A DNA stretch of 64,000 nucleotides from Teichococcus vastitatis (GCF_003604215.1 NZ_QXGS01000004.1:124001-188000); one strand, 5' to 3'; shown: positions 18,183 through 27,194, counted from the stretch's first letter. The notes: a model not told the origin generated them from the letters alone. Numbers and translations: made by a program.

Positions 18183-18949
18183 TGCCCGACGCGGCGGCGC
18201 TGGTCGCCACCGCGCTGGCGGCGCTGGTCGCGGGTCTCGCCCGCGGCTTCTCGGGCTTCGGCGCGGCGCTGATCTTCATTCCGCTGGCCAGCGCCGTGCT
18301 GGGACCGAAGCTCGCCGCGCCGCTGCTGATGCTGGTGGACAACGCGATGGCGCTGCCCCTGGTGCCGCGGGCCTGGGCGCAGGTCTCGGAACGTGCCGGG
18401 CGGCGCGAGATCGGCACGCTGCTGCTGGGGGCGCTGGTCGGCTCGCCGCTCGGGGCGTGGCTGCTGCTGACGGCGGACCCGGTGGCGCTGCGCTGGGGCA
18501 TGTGCGCCCTGGTGGCGGCGATGCTGGCGCTGCTGGTGTCTGGCTGGCGCTATCACGGCCCGGTGCGGCTGCAACTCTCCGTGGCGGTAGGCCTCGTCTC
18601 GGGCTTCTGTTCGGGGGCGGCGCAGATGGGCGGGCCGCCCGTGGTCGCCTATTGGCTGGGCGGCGCCATCCCGGCGGCGCGGCTGCGCGCCAACATCGTG
18701 CTGTTCTTCGCCGCCAGCGGGCTGCTTAGCTTCCTGTCCTACTTGGTGGCCGGGCTGCTGGACACGGCGCTGTTGGCCCTCGCCCTGGCCGTGGCTCCCA
18801 CCTATGGCGCCGGGCTGTGGCTCGGCAGCCGGATCTTCGGGCTGGCAAGCGAGGCGCTGTTCCGCCGCGCCTGCCTGGCCCTGATCGGGCTCGCCGCCCT
18901 GCTCGGCCTGCCGCTCTGGGACGCGGTGCTTCAGCTGGGCGGCAGGTAG
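18182..18949 (+). CDS. TSUP (TauE/SafE) family membrane transporter
   Basis: Polytopic protein of 255 residues with about eight hydrophobic segments. TauE/SafE marks include the N-terminal GLARGFSGFGAALIFIPL repeat and the second-half counterpart VSGFCSGAAQMGGPPVVAYWL. The family exports sulfite, sulfoacetate or other organosulfur anions. It starts in TGATG overlap with metZ, so it is probably co-transcribed under the SAM-II switch and may move a sulfur compound linked to methionine synthesis; that role is inference from position. Confidence 0.9.
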   Translation: MPDAAALVATALAALVAGLARGFSGFGAALIFIPLASAVLGPKLAAPLLMLVDNAMALPLVPRAWAQVSERAGRREIGTLLLGALVGSPLGAWLLLTADPVALRWGMCALVAAMLALLVSGWRYHGPVRLQLSVAVGLVSGFCSGAAQMGGPPVVAYWLGGAIPAARLRANIVLFFAASGLLSFLSYLVAGLLDTALLALALAVAPTYGAGLWLGSRIFGLASEALFRRACLALIGLAALLGLPLWDAVLQLGGR

Positions 18950-19236
18950 CTCCTGCCGTCCAGATAAGCCTTCCGCCAGCGAACCACCCGTGTTTCCCCA
19001 AACACCCCGGCGCTGCTGAAGGGATCGGCGGCGATGAAGGCCTCGGCCTCGGCCCGGTCTTCCGTGTCCAGGATGTAGAGGCTGCCGATTCCCTCGCCCG
19101 TCGCCTCATCCAGCAACGCGCCGCAGGCCAGCAGCTTGGCGGCGTTCTCGGCCAGGAACTTCAGGTGTGCCGGGCGCGTCGATGTGCGCAGCGCCAGCGC
19201 GTCGGGCTTGTCGGTGGCCTGGATCATGTAGGGCAT
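18931..19236 (-). CDS. YciI-like family protein
   Basis: Small protein of 101 residues of the YciI ferredoxin-like fold: MPYMIQATDKPDALALR, RPAHLKFLAENAAKLLACG and FIAADPFSSAGVF are family-typical (His and Asp of the putative active site in RPAHL and DPF). GAGGAGGAA upstream is a strong ribosome site. Its 3' end overlaps the TSUP gene by 19 bases, tail to tail. YciI proteins have proposed dehydrochlorinase-type or small-molecule roles, but the function here is unknown. Confidence 0.9.
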   Translation of the reverse strand: MPYMIQATDKPDALALRTSTRPAHLKFLAENAAKLLACGALLDEATGEGIGSLYILDTEDRAEAEAFIAADPFSSAGVFGETRVVRWRKAYLDGRSYLPPS

Positions 19237-19350
19237 CCGCGATTCCTCCTCGGTGAACCGAGGCAGCCTACCGGCTGCGGCGCCGGGCGGAAGGGGGGAA
19301 CGCGGACCGGGGGTTGCACGCCCTGCCCGCGTGCAGATCCAGTCTCACCG

Positions 19351-19570
19351 GCGGCGCTCCCCTCAGGCGCCGCTCGGCTGGGTCGGGCGGTTCGCATAGT
19401 GCGCCCGACCTCCCCGGTCCGCTCCCGGCCGGCGACCTCCCCTGCAGGTCGCCGGCCGGACCTCGCAGCGCATCAAGGGCTTGGCGGAACCCGGGGGAGT
19501 GCGGGATCCGGTGTCGCGGCGGGACGGTAGTAGAACCGCGTCCGCCAAGCCTTCGCTGCAACTGCGAGTT
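19351..19570 (-). ncRNA. Candidate structured RNA or long structured leader of yciI
   Basis: Downstream of a sigma-70-like promoter the minus strand folds into four successive stems. These are 11 bp (19541-19551 with 19478-19488), 14 bp with a 7-base loop (19446-19459 with 19425-19438), 9 bp (19402-19410 with 19381-19389) and 7 bp (19367-19373 with 19351-19357). All are perfect. No convincing reading frame exists here. It could be a small RNA ending at one of the later hairpins, or a leader of yciI, which begins 115 bases further on. I do not recognise a known RNA family. Confidence 0.5.
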
Positions 19571-19577
19571 ATTCGCA
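19563..19577. promoter_or_regulatory. Operator-like dyad 1 (TGCGA-N5-TCGCA)
   Basis: The sequence TGCGAGTTATTCGCA overlaps the predicted transcription start and touches the -10 box of the minus-strand promoter. It is a 7-1-7 type dyad, with the same half-sites as dyad 2 and one half-site in common with the Fur-like box at 8980. Confidence 0.55.
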
Positions 19578-19605
19578 ATAAAGAGTACTACGGGTCGGTG
19601 GTCAA
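19577..19605 (-). promoter_or_regulatory. Sigma-70-type promoter
   Basis: The minus strand has TTGACC (19605-19600) and TTTATT (19582-19577) separated by exactly 17 bases, in a locally AT-rich patch after the ThDP gene. Transcription would run toward yciI. Confidence 0.55.
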
Positions 19606-19613
19606 GCCCAATC

Positions 19614-19628
19614 TGCGAGCCCCTCGCA
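19614..19628. promoter_or_regulatory. Operator-like dyad 2 (TGCGA-N5-TCGCA)
   Basis: The sequence TGCGAGCCCCTCGCA lies just upstream of the -35 box. Its centre is 51 bases (close to five helical turns) from that of dyad 1, which would place two bound proteins on the same face of the DNA. Confidence 0.5.
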
Positions 19629-19665
19629 AAAACCAGGGCCGGGACGATGCCCAGCCCCGCCCGTG

Positions 19666-21207
19666 TCAGATCATCAGCTCGATCAGGAAGGGCGCGTTGC
19701 CGGCGCAGGATTGCGCCAGCAGGTCGCCGCATTGCTCCAGCGTCGTCGCCCGCGCCGCCTCGACCCCCATGCCCCGGGCCAGCTGGAGCCAATCCAGTTC
19801 CGGATTGCTGAGATCCAGCATGCTCATCGCCGTGGGACCGGGATTGGCGCCCACGTTCTGGTACTCGCCGATCAGGATCTGGTACTTCCGGTTCGACAGG
19901 ATGATGGTAGTCACCGGCAGCTTCTCGCGCGCCTGAGTCCAGAGCGCCTGCAAGGTGTACATGGCCGAGCCGTCGGCCTGCAGGTTGATCACCCGCCGCT
20001 CGCCGCCGGCGCCGATCGCGGCTCCGGTGGCCAGCGGCATGCCGCAGCCGATGGCGCCGCCGGTGATCTGCAGCCAGTCATGCGGCGGGGCGGCGTGGGT
20101 GTGCGGAAAGAAGCCGCGGCCGAAGGACACGCTCTCGTCCACGATGATGGTGCCTTCCGGCATTACCGCCGCCACCGTGCGGGCCAGGCCTTCCGGTGTC
20201 GGCGCCCCGCGCGCGATCTCGGGGCGTGGGCCGGGATCAGGGATCGCCGCTTCCGGTGCGGCCAGCTCCTCGGCCAGGGCGCGCAGCCCGGCCAACCCAT
20301 CCTCCTCATGGCGCGACAGCACGTGGACGGTGGCCGTTTCCGGATAATGCAGGCTGGGCTTGCCGGGATAGGCGAAGAACCCGACCGGAGCCTTGCTGTT
20401 CACCAGGATCAGGTGCTCGACGTCCCTCAGCGCCTCCACCGCGGCATCCACGGGATAGGGCACGCGCTCCAGCTGCGGCCGGCCTTGGCCACGCTCGACG
20501 CGGGCGTTGGACATCTCGGCCAGGATGCGGGCGCCGGTGGCGGCAGCGACGCGATGCGCCAGGGCCTGCGCTTCGGCCCGCAGCGCCGGGCCACCGAGCA
20601 GGATCAGCACGTTGCGCTTCTCCCGCAACAGCCGCGCGGCGCCGCGCACCGCGTGCGGGTCGGGCGCCGGGATGGCGGGCACGGGCAGTGCCTCGGCCGG
20701 CTCCCCGCCCTCGTTCCAGGCGGTGTCGGCGGGCAGGATCAGGGTGGCGATGCCGCCCGGCGCGGTGCGTGCCGCCTGCACCGCCACGGCGGCATCCTGG
20801 CCGACGCGGCGCGAATCGGTGGCCGTGCGCACCCAGGCCGAAACGGGCCTGGCCCAGCCCTCGGTATCGGCGGTGAGTTGCGCGTCATAGGGCCGGTGAT
20901 AGGTCGCCTGATCGCCGACGATGTTGACGATGCCGCTGCGGGCGCGCCGCGCATTGTGCAGGTTGGCGAGGCCATTGGCGAGGCCAGGGCCGCAATGCAG
21001 CAGGGTCGCCGCTGGCTGGCCGCTCATGCGCCAGTAGCCATCCGCCATGCCGGTGACAATGTTTTCCTGCAGGCCCAGCACGCAGCGCAGGCCGGGAATG
21101 CGGTCCAGCGCGGCGACGAAATGCATCTCGCTGGTGCCGGGATTGGCGAAGCAGGTCTTCAGGCCGGACTTGACCAGCGTGTGCACCAGGCTTTCGGCGC
21201 CATTCAT
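19666..21207 (-). CDS. Thiamine diphosphate enzyme, acetolactate synthase large subunit-like
   Basis: ThDP-dependent enzyme of 513 residues with the three-domain IlvB/benzoylformate decarboxylase plan. The catalytic Glu is E48 in LGLQENIVTGMADGY, and the cofactor motif begins LQADGSAMYTLQALW. The middle domain includes ILLGGPALRAEA. There is no adjacent small subunit, and divergence from true IlvB suggests another 2-oxoacid carboligase or decarboxylase. GGGGAGAGAA precedes ATG 21207. It follows peroxiredoxin and cysK on the same strand with a 78-base gap, so it may share their transcript. Confidence 0.88.
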   Translation of the reverse strand: MNGAESLVHTLVKSGLKTCFANPGTSEMHFVAALDRIPGLRCVLGLQENIVTGMADGYWRMSGQPAATLLHCGPGLANGLANLHNARRARSGIVNIVGDQATYHRPYDAQLTADTEGWARPVSAWVRTATDSRRVGQDAAVAVQAARTAPGGIATLILPADTAWNEGGEPAEALPVPAIPAPDPHAVRGAARLLREKRNVLILLGGPALRAEAQALAHRVAAATGARILAEMSNARVERGQGRPQLERVPYPVDAAVEALRDVEHLILVNSKAPVGFFAYPGKPSLHYPETATVHVLSRHEEDGLAGLRALAEELAAPEAAIPDPGPRPEIARGAPTPEGLARTVAAVMPEGTIIVDESVSFGRGFFPHTHAAPPHDWLQITGGAIGCGMPLATGAAIGAGGERRVINLQADGSAMYTLQALWTQAREKLPVTTIILSNRKYQILIGEYQNVGANPGPTAMSMLDLSNPELDWLQLARGMGVEAARATTLEQCGDLLAQSCAGNAPFLIELMI

Positions 21208-21285
21208 GCCGTTCTCTCCCCTTCGGTCATGGGGAGCGAGGTTGGGCCGAAAGCGCCGCGCCGCCAAGGGCACGGCGCCACGGAA

Positions 21286-22290
21286 TCAACCGAGCCAGTG
21301 CGGCAGCGGCAGGCCCTTTTCCCGCAGGAAAGCCGGGTTGAACAGCTTGGACTGGTACCGTGCCCCGCCGTCGCACAGGATGGTGGCGACCGTGTGCCCT
21401 GGCCCCAGCGCCTTGGCGACGCGGATCGCGGCGGCCACGTTCAGTCCGGCGCTGCCACCGACCGACAGGCCCTCCTCGATCAACAGGGAGAAGACCTGCT
21501 CCAGCGCCTCGGCATCCGGGATGATCTCCGCGGCGTCGATCGGGGCGCCTTCCAGATTGCCCGGAACGCGGGCCGCCTGCCCGATTCCCTCGGTCACGGA
21601 GCTGCCGGGCGTGGCCTTCACCTCGCCCCGCTGCACCCACGGGGCCAAGGCGCTGCCCTCCGGATCGGCCAGCACGATCCGCACCGCGTCATTCTGCGCC
21701 TTCAGCGCCCGCGCCACGCCCGCCAGCGTGCCGCCGGTGCCGCAGGAGCAGGTGAAGGCATCGATGCGGCCCTCGGTCTGCGCCCAGATCTCCGGCCCGG
21801 TGGTCTGCTCATGCGCGCGGGCATTGGCCAGGTTGTCGAACTGGTTGGCCCAGACCGCACCCGTCTCCTCCGCCAGACGGCGGGAAACGTGGACGTAGTT
21901 GCCTGGATCGGCAAAGGGCTTGGCCGGCACCAGCCGCAGGTCGGCGCCGATCATGCGCAGGAAGTCGAGCTTCTCGCGGCTCTGGGTTTCCGGCACCACG
22001 ATGACGCTTTGCCAGCCCATGGCATTGGCGGCGAGCGCCAGGCCGATGCCCGTGTTGCCCGCCGTGCCCTCGACCACCGTGCCCGGCCTGCCGGGCACCA
22101 GCAGGCCGCGGTCCACCGCGTCCTGCAGGATGCCCAGCGCGGCCCGATCCTTGACCGAGCCGCCGGGATTCATGAACTCGGCCTTGCCCAGGATCTCGCA
22201 GCCGGTGAGTTCGGAGGCGCGGCGGAGACGGATCAGCGGCGTGTTGCCGACCGCCCCCCAGAAACCCTGCGCCTGACCGGTGAAGCTCAT
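21286..22290 (-). CDS. cysK: Cysteine synthase A family enzyme
   Basis: PLP enzyme of 334 residues that forms cysteine from O-acetylserine and sulfide. The PLP lysine is K47 in NPGGSVKDRAAL, the substrate loop is GTAGNTGIGLAL, and the phosphate-binding Gly-rich loop is CSCGTGGTLAG. SVTEGIGQ and GLSVGGSAGLNVAAAI near the C-terminus are also typical. Its ATG overlaps the peroxiredoxin stop (TGATG), which indicates translational coupling. CysM or a cystathionine-beta-synthase-like role cannot be excluded. Confidence 0.92.
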   Translation of the reverse strand: MSFTGQAQGFWGAVGNTPLIRLRRASELTGCEILGKAEFMNPGGSVKDRAALGILQDAVDRGLLVPGRPGTVVEGTAGNTGIGLALAANAMGWQSVIVVPETQSREKLDFLRMIGADLRLVPAKPFADPGNYVHVSRRLAEETGAVWANQFDNLANARAHEQTTGPEIWAQTEGRIDAFTCSCGTGGTLAGVARALKAQNDAVRIVLADPEGSALAPWVQRGEVKATPGSSVTEGIGQAARVPGNLEGAPIDAAEIIPDAEALEQVFSLLIEEGLSVGGSAGLNVAAAIRVAKALGPGHTVATILCDGGARYQSKLFNPAFLREKGLPLPHWLG

Positions 22291-22925
22291 CAGGACCCCT
22301 TCACCTCCACCCAGCGCAGATAGGGCTTCTGGGCTTCCCAGCCCTGCGGGAAGCGTTGCCTGGCCTGCTCGTCGGAGACTGAGGGCACGATGATGGCGCG
22401 CTCGCCTGGCTGCCAGTTCACCGGAGTCGCCACCTTGTGCTGGTCGGTCAGCTGCAGGCTGTCCAGCACCCGCAGCACCTCCTGAAAGTTGCGGCCGGTG
22501 GAGGGCGGATAGGTCAGGGAGAGCCGCACCTTCTTCTGCGGGTCGATCACGAATACGGTGCGCACCGTGACCGAGGGATCGGCCTCCGGATGGATCATGC
22601 CGTAAAGCTCCGACACCGAGCGGTCGCTATCGGCGATCATCGGGAAGTTCACCGCCGTTCCCTGGGTTTCCGCGATATCGGCATCCCAGGCGCCATGATT
22701 GGCCAGGGAGTCGACGGACAGGCCGATGATCTTGGTGTTGCGGCGGTCGAATTCCGGCTTCAGCCGCGCCGCCTCGCCCAGTTCGGTGGTGCAAACGGGG
22801 GTGAAGTCTTTGGGATGGCTGAAGAACACCACCCAGGACGAACCAGCCCATTCATGGAACCGGATCGGGCCGGCCGTGGTTTGCGCCGTGAAGTCGGGGG
22901 CGATCTGCCCCAGCTGGATGCTCAT
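22290..22925 (-). CDS. 1-Cys peroxiredoxin (Prx6 type)
   Basis: Peroxidase of 211 residues. The peroxidatic Cys is C45 in HPKDFTPVCTTELG, and the Prx6-type C-terminal arm is present (ATPVNWQPGERAIIVPSVSDE), with no resolving Cys in the usual place. It reduces hydrogen and organic peroxides with a thiol donor. It is the first gene of a minus-strand set with cysK, so cysteine-linked thiol supply and peroxide defence may be co-expressed. ATG 22925 has GGAGGA close upstream. Confidence 0.94.
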   Translation of the reverse strand: MSIQLGQIAPDFTAQTTAGPIRFHEWAGSSWVVFFSHPKDFTPVCTTELGEAARLKPEFDRRNTKIIGLSVDSLANHGAWDADIAETQGTAVNFPMIADSDRSVSELYGMIHPEADPSVTVRTVFVIDPQKKVRLSLTYPPSTGRNFQEVLRVLDSLQLTDQHKVATPVNWQPGERAIIVPSVSDEQARQRFPQGWEAQKPYLRWVEVKGS

Positions 22926-23064
22926 GCGGCGTCCTCCTTGCTGTTGCACCGGAAGAAATCACGCCGCAACAGCGTGGTCAATCAGCCCCGTATCAACCAC
23001 CCAACTCGGAGCCCGAAGCGCCCTTGCGGGCCGTTTCTACGGCACCAGGACTAAGATCATGCGA

Positions 23065-23358
23065 TCAGAAATCGTGGTTCTGACTCTCGGGATGGCGGAG
23101 CAGCCACAGCCGCTCATGGGCCGCCACCAGGCTTTCCATGTTCTTGCGGCGGTTGTTGTCAGGCTGAGACGGGCGACGGGTCACCATCTTCTCGAGAATG
23201 CGCAGCAGTTCTTCCGCGATCTCGAAGTCATTCTGGTCGCAGGCCTGGTGGAAGGCGATCAGGATCTTGTCCGACAGGCGGCGCGTATGCCGCGGCGTCG
23301 CCGCCCCGCTTCGGACTGCATCGCGCCCGGCCGGGCTATCTGACCACTCTTCCGCCAT
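23065..23358 (-). CDS. Conserved hypothetical protein, helical
   Basis: Protein of 97 residues with a conserved-looking helical core: HTRRLSDKILIAFHQACDQN, FEIAEELLRILEKM, and VAAHERLWLLRHPE. I believe similar uncharacterised proteins occur in Rhodospirillales, but I cannot name a family. Two predicted amphipathic helices with regular Leu spacing suggest a dimerising protein. The ATG at 23358 (MAEEWSDS) is chosen over longer in-frame starts on composition. Confidence 0.65.
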   Translation of the reverse strand: MAEEWSDSPAGRDAVRSGAATPRHTRRLSDKILIAFHQACDQNDFEIAEELLRILEKMVTRRPSQPDNNRRKNMESLVAAHERLWLLRHPESQNHDF

Positions 23359-23545
23359 AAAGCACTCGCTCCCAAGGTTGATCGGCGGCGGCTCTGGTCC
23401 GGCCTGGACGGCCGAACCGGGGATTTTCCCGCACACTGAGTTTCGCATCGGCCCGCATCAGGCATCGCTGCCACAGTGTTGCCCAGATTGAGACGATCGT
23501 TAACCGGGTAATCTCAAAAGTTTGCCAACTTCCTAACGCGCAGCG

Positions 23546-24220
23546 TCAAGATTGCGAGAGTTGCTGCCGGATGGCCTCCGCGATCGCTTCCGGGGAGGAT
23601 TGCGGTCGCAACAGGGTGCGCACCGCGCCGCCCTTGCCGAGGAGATAAATATAGGACGTGTGATCCATCAGATACTCGCTCATCTCCGGCCGCTCGACCC
23701 GGTTGTAGAAGACGCGGAACCGGCGCGCCGTCTCGGCCACCTGCTGCACTGACCCGGTGAGGCCAACCATGCGCGGGTGGAAATTCGTCACATAAGCCTT
23801 CAGGTGTTCCGGCGTGTCGCGCTCCGGATCCACCGTGAACAGCGTCGGCGTGACGCGCGCCGCCTGTTCGGGTGCCAGCAGGTCCATCGCGGCGACGATG
23901 CTGCCGAGCTCGGTGGGGCAGATGTCCGGGCAGAAGGTGTAGCCGAAATAGGCCACCATCAGCGTATCGCTGAAATCGGCCTCGGTGACGCTGCGCCCAT
24001 TCTGATTCACCAGGCGGAACGGGCCGCCCAGGGTCATTCCTTCGGGTAGCTGGGTGCCATTGATCGCGGTCGGAGCCGGGCTGCCGGTCAGCTGCGCGAT
24101 GTTGCGCAGGAATGCGTCACCCAGTGCCTCGTTCGGCTGCCGGGTGAACCATGCCGCGCTCCACAATCCCCCCAGGCCGAGGATCAGGATCAGGACCAGG
24201 AGACGGACGATGCGCTGCAT
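23546..24220 (-). CDS. SCO1/SenC family copper chaperone
   Basis: Membrane-anchored thioredoxin-fold protein of 224 residues with an N-terminal signal anchor (residues 5-24). The copper ligands are C97 and C101 in FCPDICPTELG and His187 in MDHTSYIYL. SCO proteins deliver copper to the CuA centre of cytochrome c oxidase. A SURF1 gene, another oxidase assembly factor, is 6 kb away. No oxidase subunits are in the window. Confidence 0.93.
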   Translation of the reverse strand: MQRIVRLLVLILILGLGGLWSAAWFTRQPNEALGDAFLRNIAQLTGSPAPTAINGTQLPEGMTLGGPFRLVNQNGRSVTEADFSDTLMVAYFGYTFCPDICPTELGSIVAAMDLLAPEQAARVTPTLFTVDPERDTPEHLKAYVTNFHPRMVGLTGSVQQVAETARRFRVFYNRVERPEMSEYLMDHTSYIYLLGKGGAVRTLLRPQSSPEAIAEAIRQQLSQS

Positions 24221-24601
24221 GGGCCGGTTCTAAACCGCGGCGCGGGGCCGGGAAACCCCGCCCGCCGGCGCTGTTTCGATTCGGCACGTTGGACCGGATC
24301 CTGTTCCTTCGGCCCGTTCAGTGGGCGGTTGACCAGGAAGGCTCCTGGCCCAGCGGTGACCGCCCGCCAGAGCGTCGGCTCGAATACGCCGGGCCGCCTG
24401 GGCATGGAGGGCGCCCGTATCATGACGGCCGGCGGCGCCGCGGCCTCCGGCAGCAACAAGCGCGGCAGGGACGTCCGCGGCCTGGGCAATTCGCCTGCCG
24501 CGGCCAGTGCCGGAGCCCTGGGACGACAGGACGTGGCGGGCGCCCCGGCGCAGGAGACCGGCCCTGGAACAACAGCGCAGTTCCTAAGCTTCCTCGGCCT
24601 T
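24221..24601. other. Gap with no recognised gene
   Basis: 381 bases between SCO1 and the antiporter pseudogene. It includes a GC-rich stem (GCGGGG 24242-24247, CCCCGC 24256-24261) upstream of SCO1. Short open frames exist but none looks like a protein I know. Confidence 0.6.
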
Positions 24602-25765
24602 TTACCCTTCCTTGAGCAGGGTATGCCGCGCCACCAGTCCAAGGGTCGAACCTTGAACAATGATGGAGAAGAGCACCACGACATAGGTCGCAGTGAGAAT
24701 CACCAATCTTTGCGCAACAACCGTCATGGAACAGGAGCAGTGGAGCAGAAACGGCAACGAAGCGGGCGCCGAGCACGACTGGCACCGCGGCCGCCGCGAT
24801 GACCAGCGCACTTGGCTTGAATCGCAGCACGAGCACTTCCAGTTCGATCAGCAAAAAAGAATCGAGTTCAGCACCTCGTCAATCGGCGTCCACAAGGAGG
24901 GGACGTAGGATTGCGACCGGTTGCTCATGGCAAAGCGTAGGCCCCTGTCTCCAATGATCATCTCGGCCGCCACGACCGAAAGAGGGCCGCTCGTCCCGGA
25001 TCTCTCGGCCAGGGCGTAGGTTCCTGTCACGAGAACCAGGGAGATCAAGACTCCAACCGGAAAATCGTCGATCGCGCGCATCGCACGGTAGGCCAGGAAG
25101 CCTGTGCACGCCCCCAGGACCAAGCCGCCGCCCGCCTCCCACACCAGCTGATGAACAACCGTGCCGGCGCTGGTGTCGCCGCCTGATCCTGCGGCCTATC
25201 CGAGGAGCAGCGTGAACAGGAGCAATCCGATGCCATCGTTGAACAAGGCTTCGCCCTGCATCTCGATCTTGAGTTCCGGCGGCACTTTGACATTCTTGAG
25301 CCTTGCCAGTGCGGCAACCGGATCGGTGGTGCTGATCAGCGCGCCGAACACCAGCGCCCAGGCCAGTGACAGAGGCTGGCCCATCGCCTGCATCGATGCC
25401 AATAACGCCAGGCCGATGACCGCGGTGGAGATCGCGGTTCCCGCCAATGCCAGGGTGACCACCGGCCCTGCACGGCTGCGCAACGCGCCGAGGTCGAGCC
25501 CGAGGGCGCCGGCGAACAGCAGAAACGCCAGCATTCCATCCATGACCACGCGCGGTGAAGTTCACCTGCCGCACAGCTCTGGTGAGGCCTTTATAGGTGT
25601 GCTGATCCGGCGCTGCGAGGTCCAGCAGAATCAGCAGCAGCGAGACGGCAAGCCCCAGGACCAGCAACCGATCGCGTGCGGAAGCCGAATGATGCGGCGA
25701 TTGAGCCCACTGAGAAGAGCCGAAAGCGTGAGCAATAGCGCAGCTATGTCGAGGATCGAGGCCAT
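24602..25765 (-). pseudogene. CPA1 (NhaP-type) Na+/H+ antiporter, disrupted
   Basis: Frame-corrected translation from ATG 25765 gives a CPA1 antiporter: LLTLSALLSGLNRRIIRLPH, then LVLGLAVSLLLILLDLAAP, MDGMLAFLLFAGALGLDL, ALISTTDPVAALARLKN (family motif) and GEALFNDGIGLLLFTLLL. The C-terminus is TYVVVLFSIIVQGSTLG. Lesions seen are a one-base loss after the PHAIG codons, an indel before the MDGML codons, an in-frame TAG at 25196-25198, a one-base loss in a T run near 24855, and a missing block of roughly 60 residues before the last helix. It cannot encode a working exporter. Confidence 0.88.
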
Positions 25766-26416
25766 GGCATGGTCCTTTCAAATACATCGAGTGCCACACG
25801 ACAGCGCCGACGCCTTCCCGACCGAGCGCTCGCCAGCGCGACGGTTAACGCCCGTCCGCCATCGCGAATCGGCACGGCCGCCGCGGCGTGCAAGACGCGC
25901 ATCCGAGCCCGCCCGCCATCAAGGCTGGGCATGTTGCGGATATCTCCACGGAGTGACCTTACACAGTCCCGGAGCCGGCATTCCTCGGCGCGGTCTAGAA
26001 ACCTCGCGCTCACGTTTCCAGGCTTGCAGCGGGGACCCAGGCCATGATGTGGAGAGACGGGCCAGGCGGCGGCAGGTCGCCAGTGCTGTAGTGCCTGGAC
26101 CCGGGTAAGTTCCAGGGTCGCACATTTGTTGCTGATGATACTGCCAAGGTTGCACATGCGCCAGCTGCATTGGCTGCCGCATCGTCGACGGCGCCGCCCA
26201 GACGTTGATGGCCTGCTCAGCGGTCCAGTAGATCACGCAGGCCGGTTGGCCCTTGGTGGAGCGCTCAAAATGAGGAGGCTAACACCCGGGCGTCCGTGTC
26301 GGAGGGCATCATGCTGCGAAACGGTTTCCGGCTGAGACGCATAACGAAGCCTGCTGAACGACGTTGTGAGGGAGATGGCTGCCGATGAAAACGGCCGGAC
26401 TGCTGAGGAGAGTGCC
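25766..26416. other. Gap with no recognised gene
   Basis: 651 bases between the two pseudogenes. Open frames on both strands lack codon bias or recognisable motifs. It looks like eroded sequence, consistent with the broken genes on both sides. Confidence 0.55.
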
Positions 26417-26853
26417 ATGGTCGGAGTAAGGATGGACGTCACCGAGGATCGCTGGGTGTCGTGGGACAATCCTGAAGCCGCCGAGAAGACCAAGGTACGG
26501 TGAAACCTCATCTTTTCAGGGACGAAAACGGCCACGACTTCGATGAGCATAGGGCTGGCTGAGATAGCGCCTGGAGGTATCCTGCCCCTTCACCATCATG
26601 AGCCAGCAGAGATCTACCACGTTGTCGATGGAGAAGGTGTGGTGGAGGTCGAGGGAGTTGCCCACCACCTGCATCCTGGCATCTCCATGTTCATTCCGGC
26701 AGATGCCTGGCACCGGCGACCAACACTGGCGCCGAGCCGTTCCGCTTCCTGTTCGTGCTCCCGACCCAAAGCTTCGAGGAGGTCGAGTACCACTTCGATC
26801 GATCATGGGCGGAAGCGGTTCAGCTAATGAAGATCCCTCGCCTGAAGCTGTGA
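26417..26853 (+). pseudogene. Cupin-domain protein, disrupted
   Basis: In one frame the DNA reads DRWVSWDNPEAAEKTKVR, a TGA stop at 26501-26503 where Trp would be expected, then SIGLAEIAPGGILPLHHHEP and AEIYHVVDGEGVVEVEG, a cupin with the HHH metal motif. After DAWHR (near 26715) one base is missing; in the next frame it resumes as AEPFRFLFVLPTQSFEEVE to LMKIPRLKL. Thus one nonsense and one frameshift lesion break a single-domain cupin of about 145 residues. Upstream codons remain open to about 26345, so the true start could be earlier. Confidence 0.8.
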
Positions 26854-27194
26854 GCCAGATCTGAGGCGGGCACGCCACGTGCCGGCCGCTTGCCGGTCCC
26901 GCAGCCGCACCCGGCAGGTGATGCCCGAACCGCACCTCATCTCCGTCGGCTCCACGTTCATGCCGTGCCTGACCGGCGGAGACGAGAGCAGCGCCGATCG
27001 GGTTGCCTGATGCAGGCCACGAGCTTCGCTGATCGGCTGGAGCCATTGCAGCAGCAGCGACGCTGGCGCTCGAAGTGGCTTGGAGACAGAGGCTTTGCTC
27101 TGCTTCGTCGGCGCTACTCAGCAGAGTTCGTCAGGCATCCTGGTTGATGACGCCCTCGGAGTGGAGGGCATGCCATGACCCATGATGAGGTATG
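26854..27194. other. Gap with no recognised gene
   Basis: 341 bases between the cupin pseudogene and the small membrane peptide. No credible coding frame, tRNA or strong hairpin was seen. Confidence 0.55.

Noticed and set aside
19663-22323. An 886-codon plus-strand frame antisense to the ThDP and cysK genes
   Set aside because: His/Gln/Arg/Gly-rich composition without domains; the minus-strand genes are certain.
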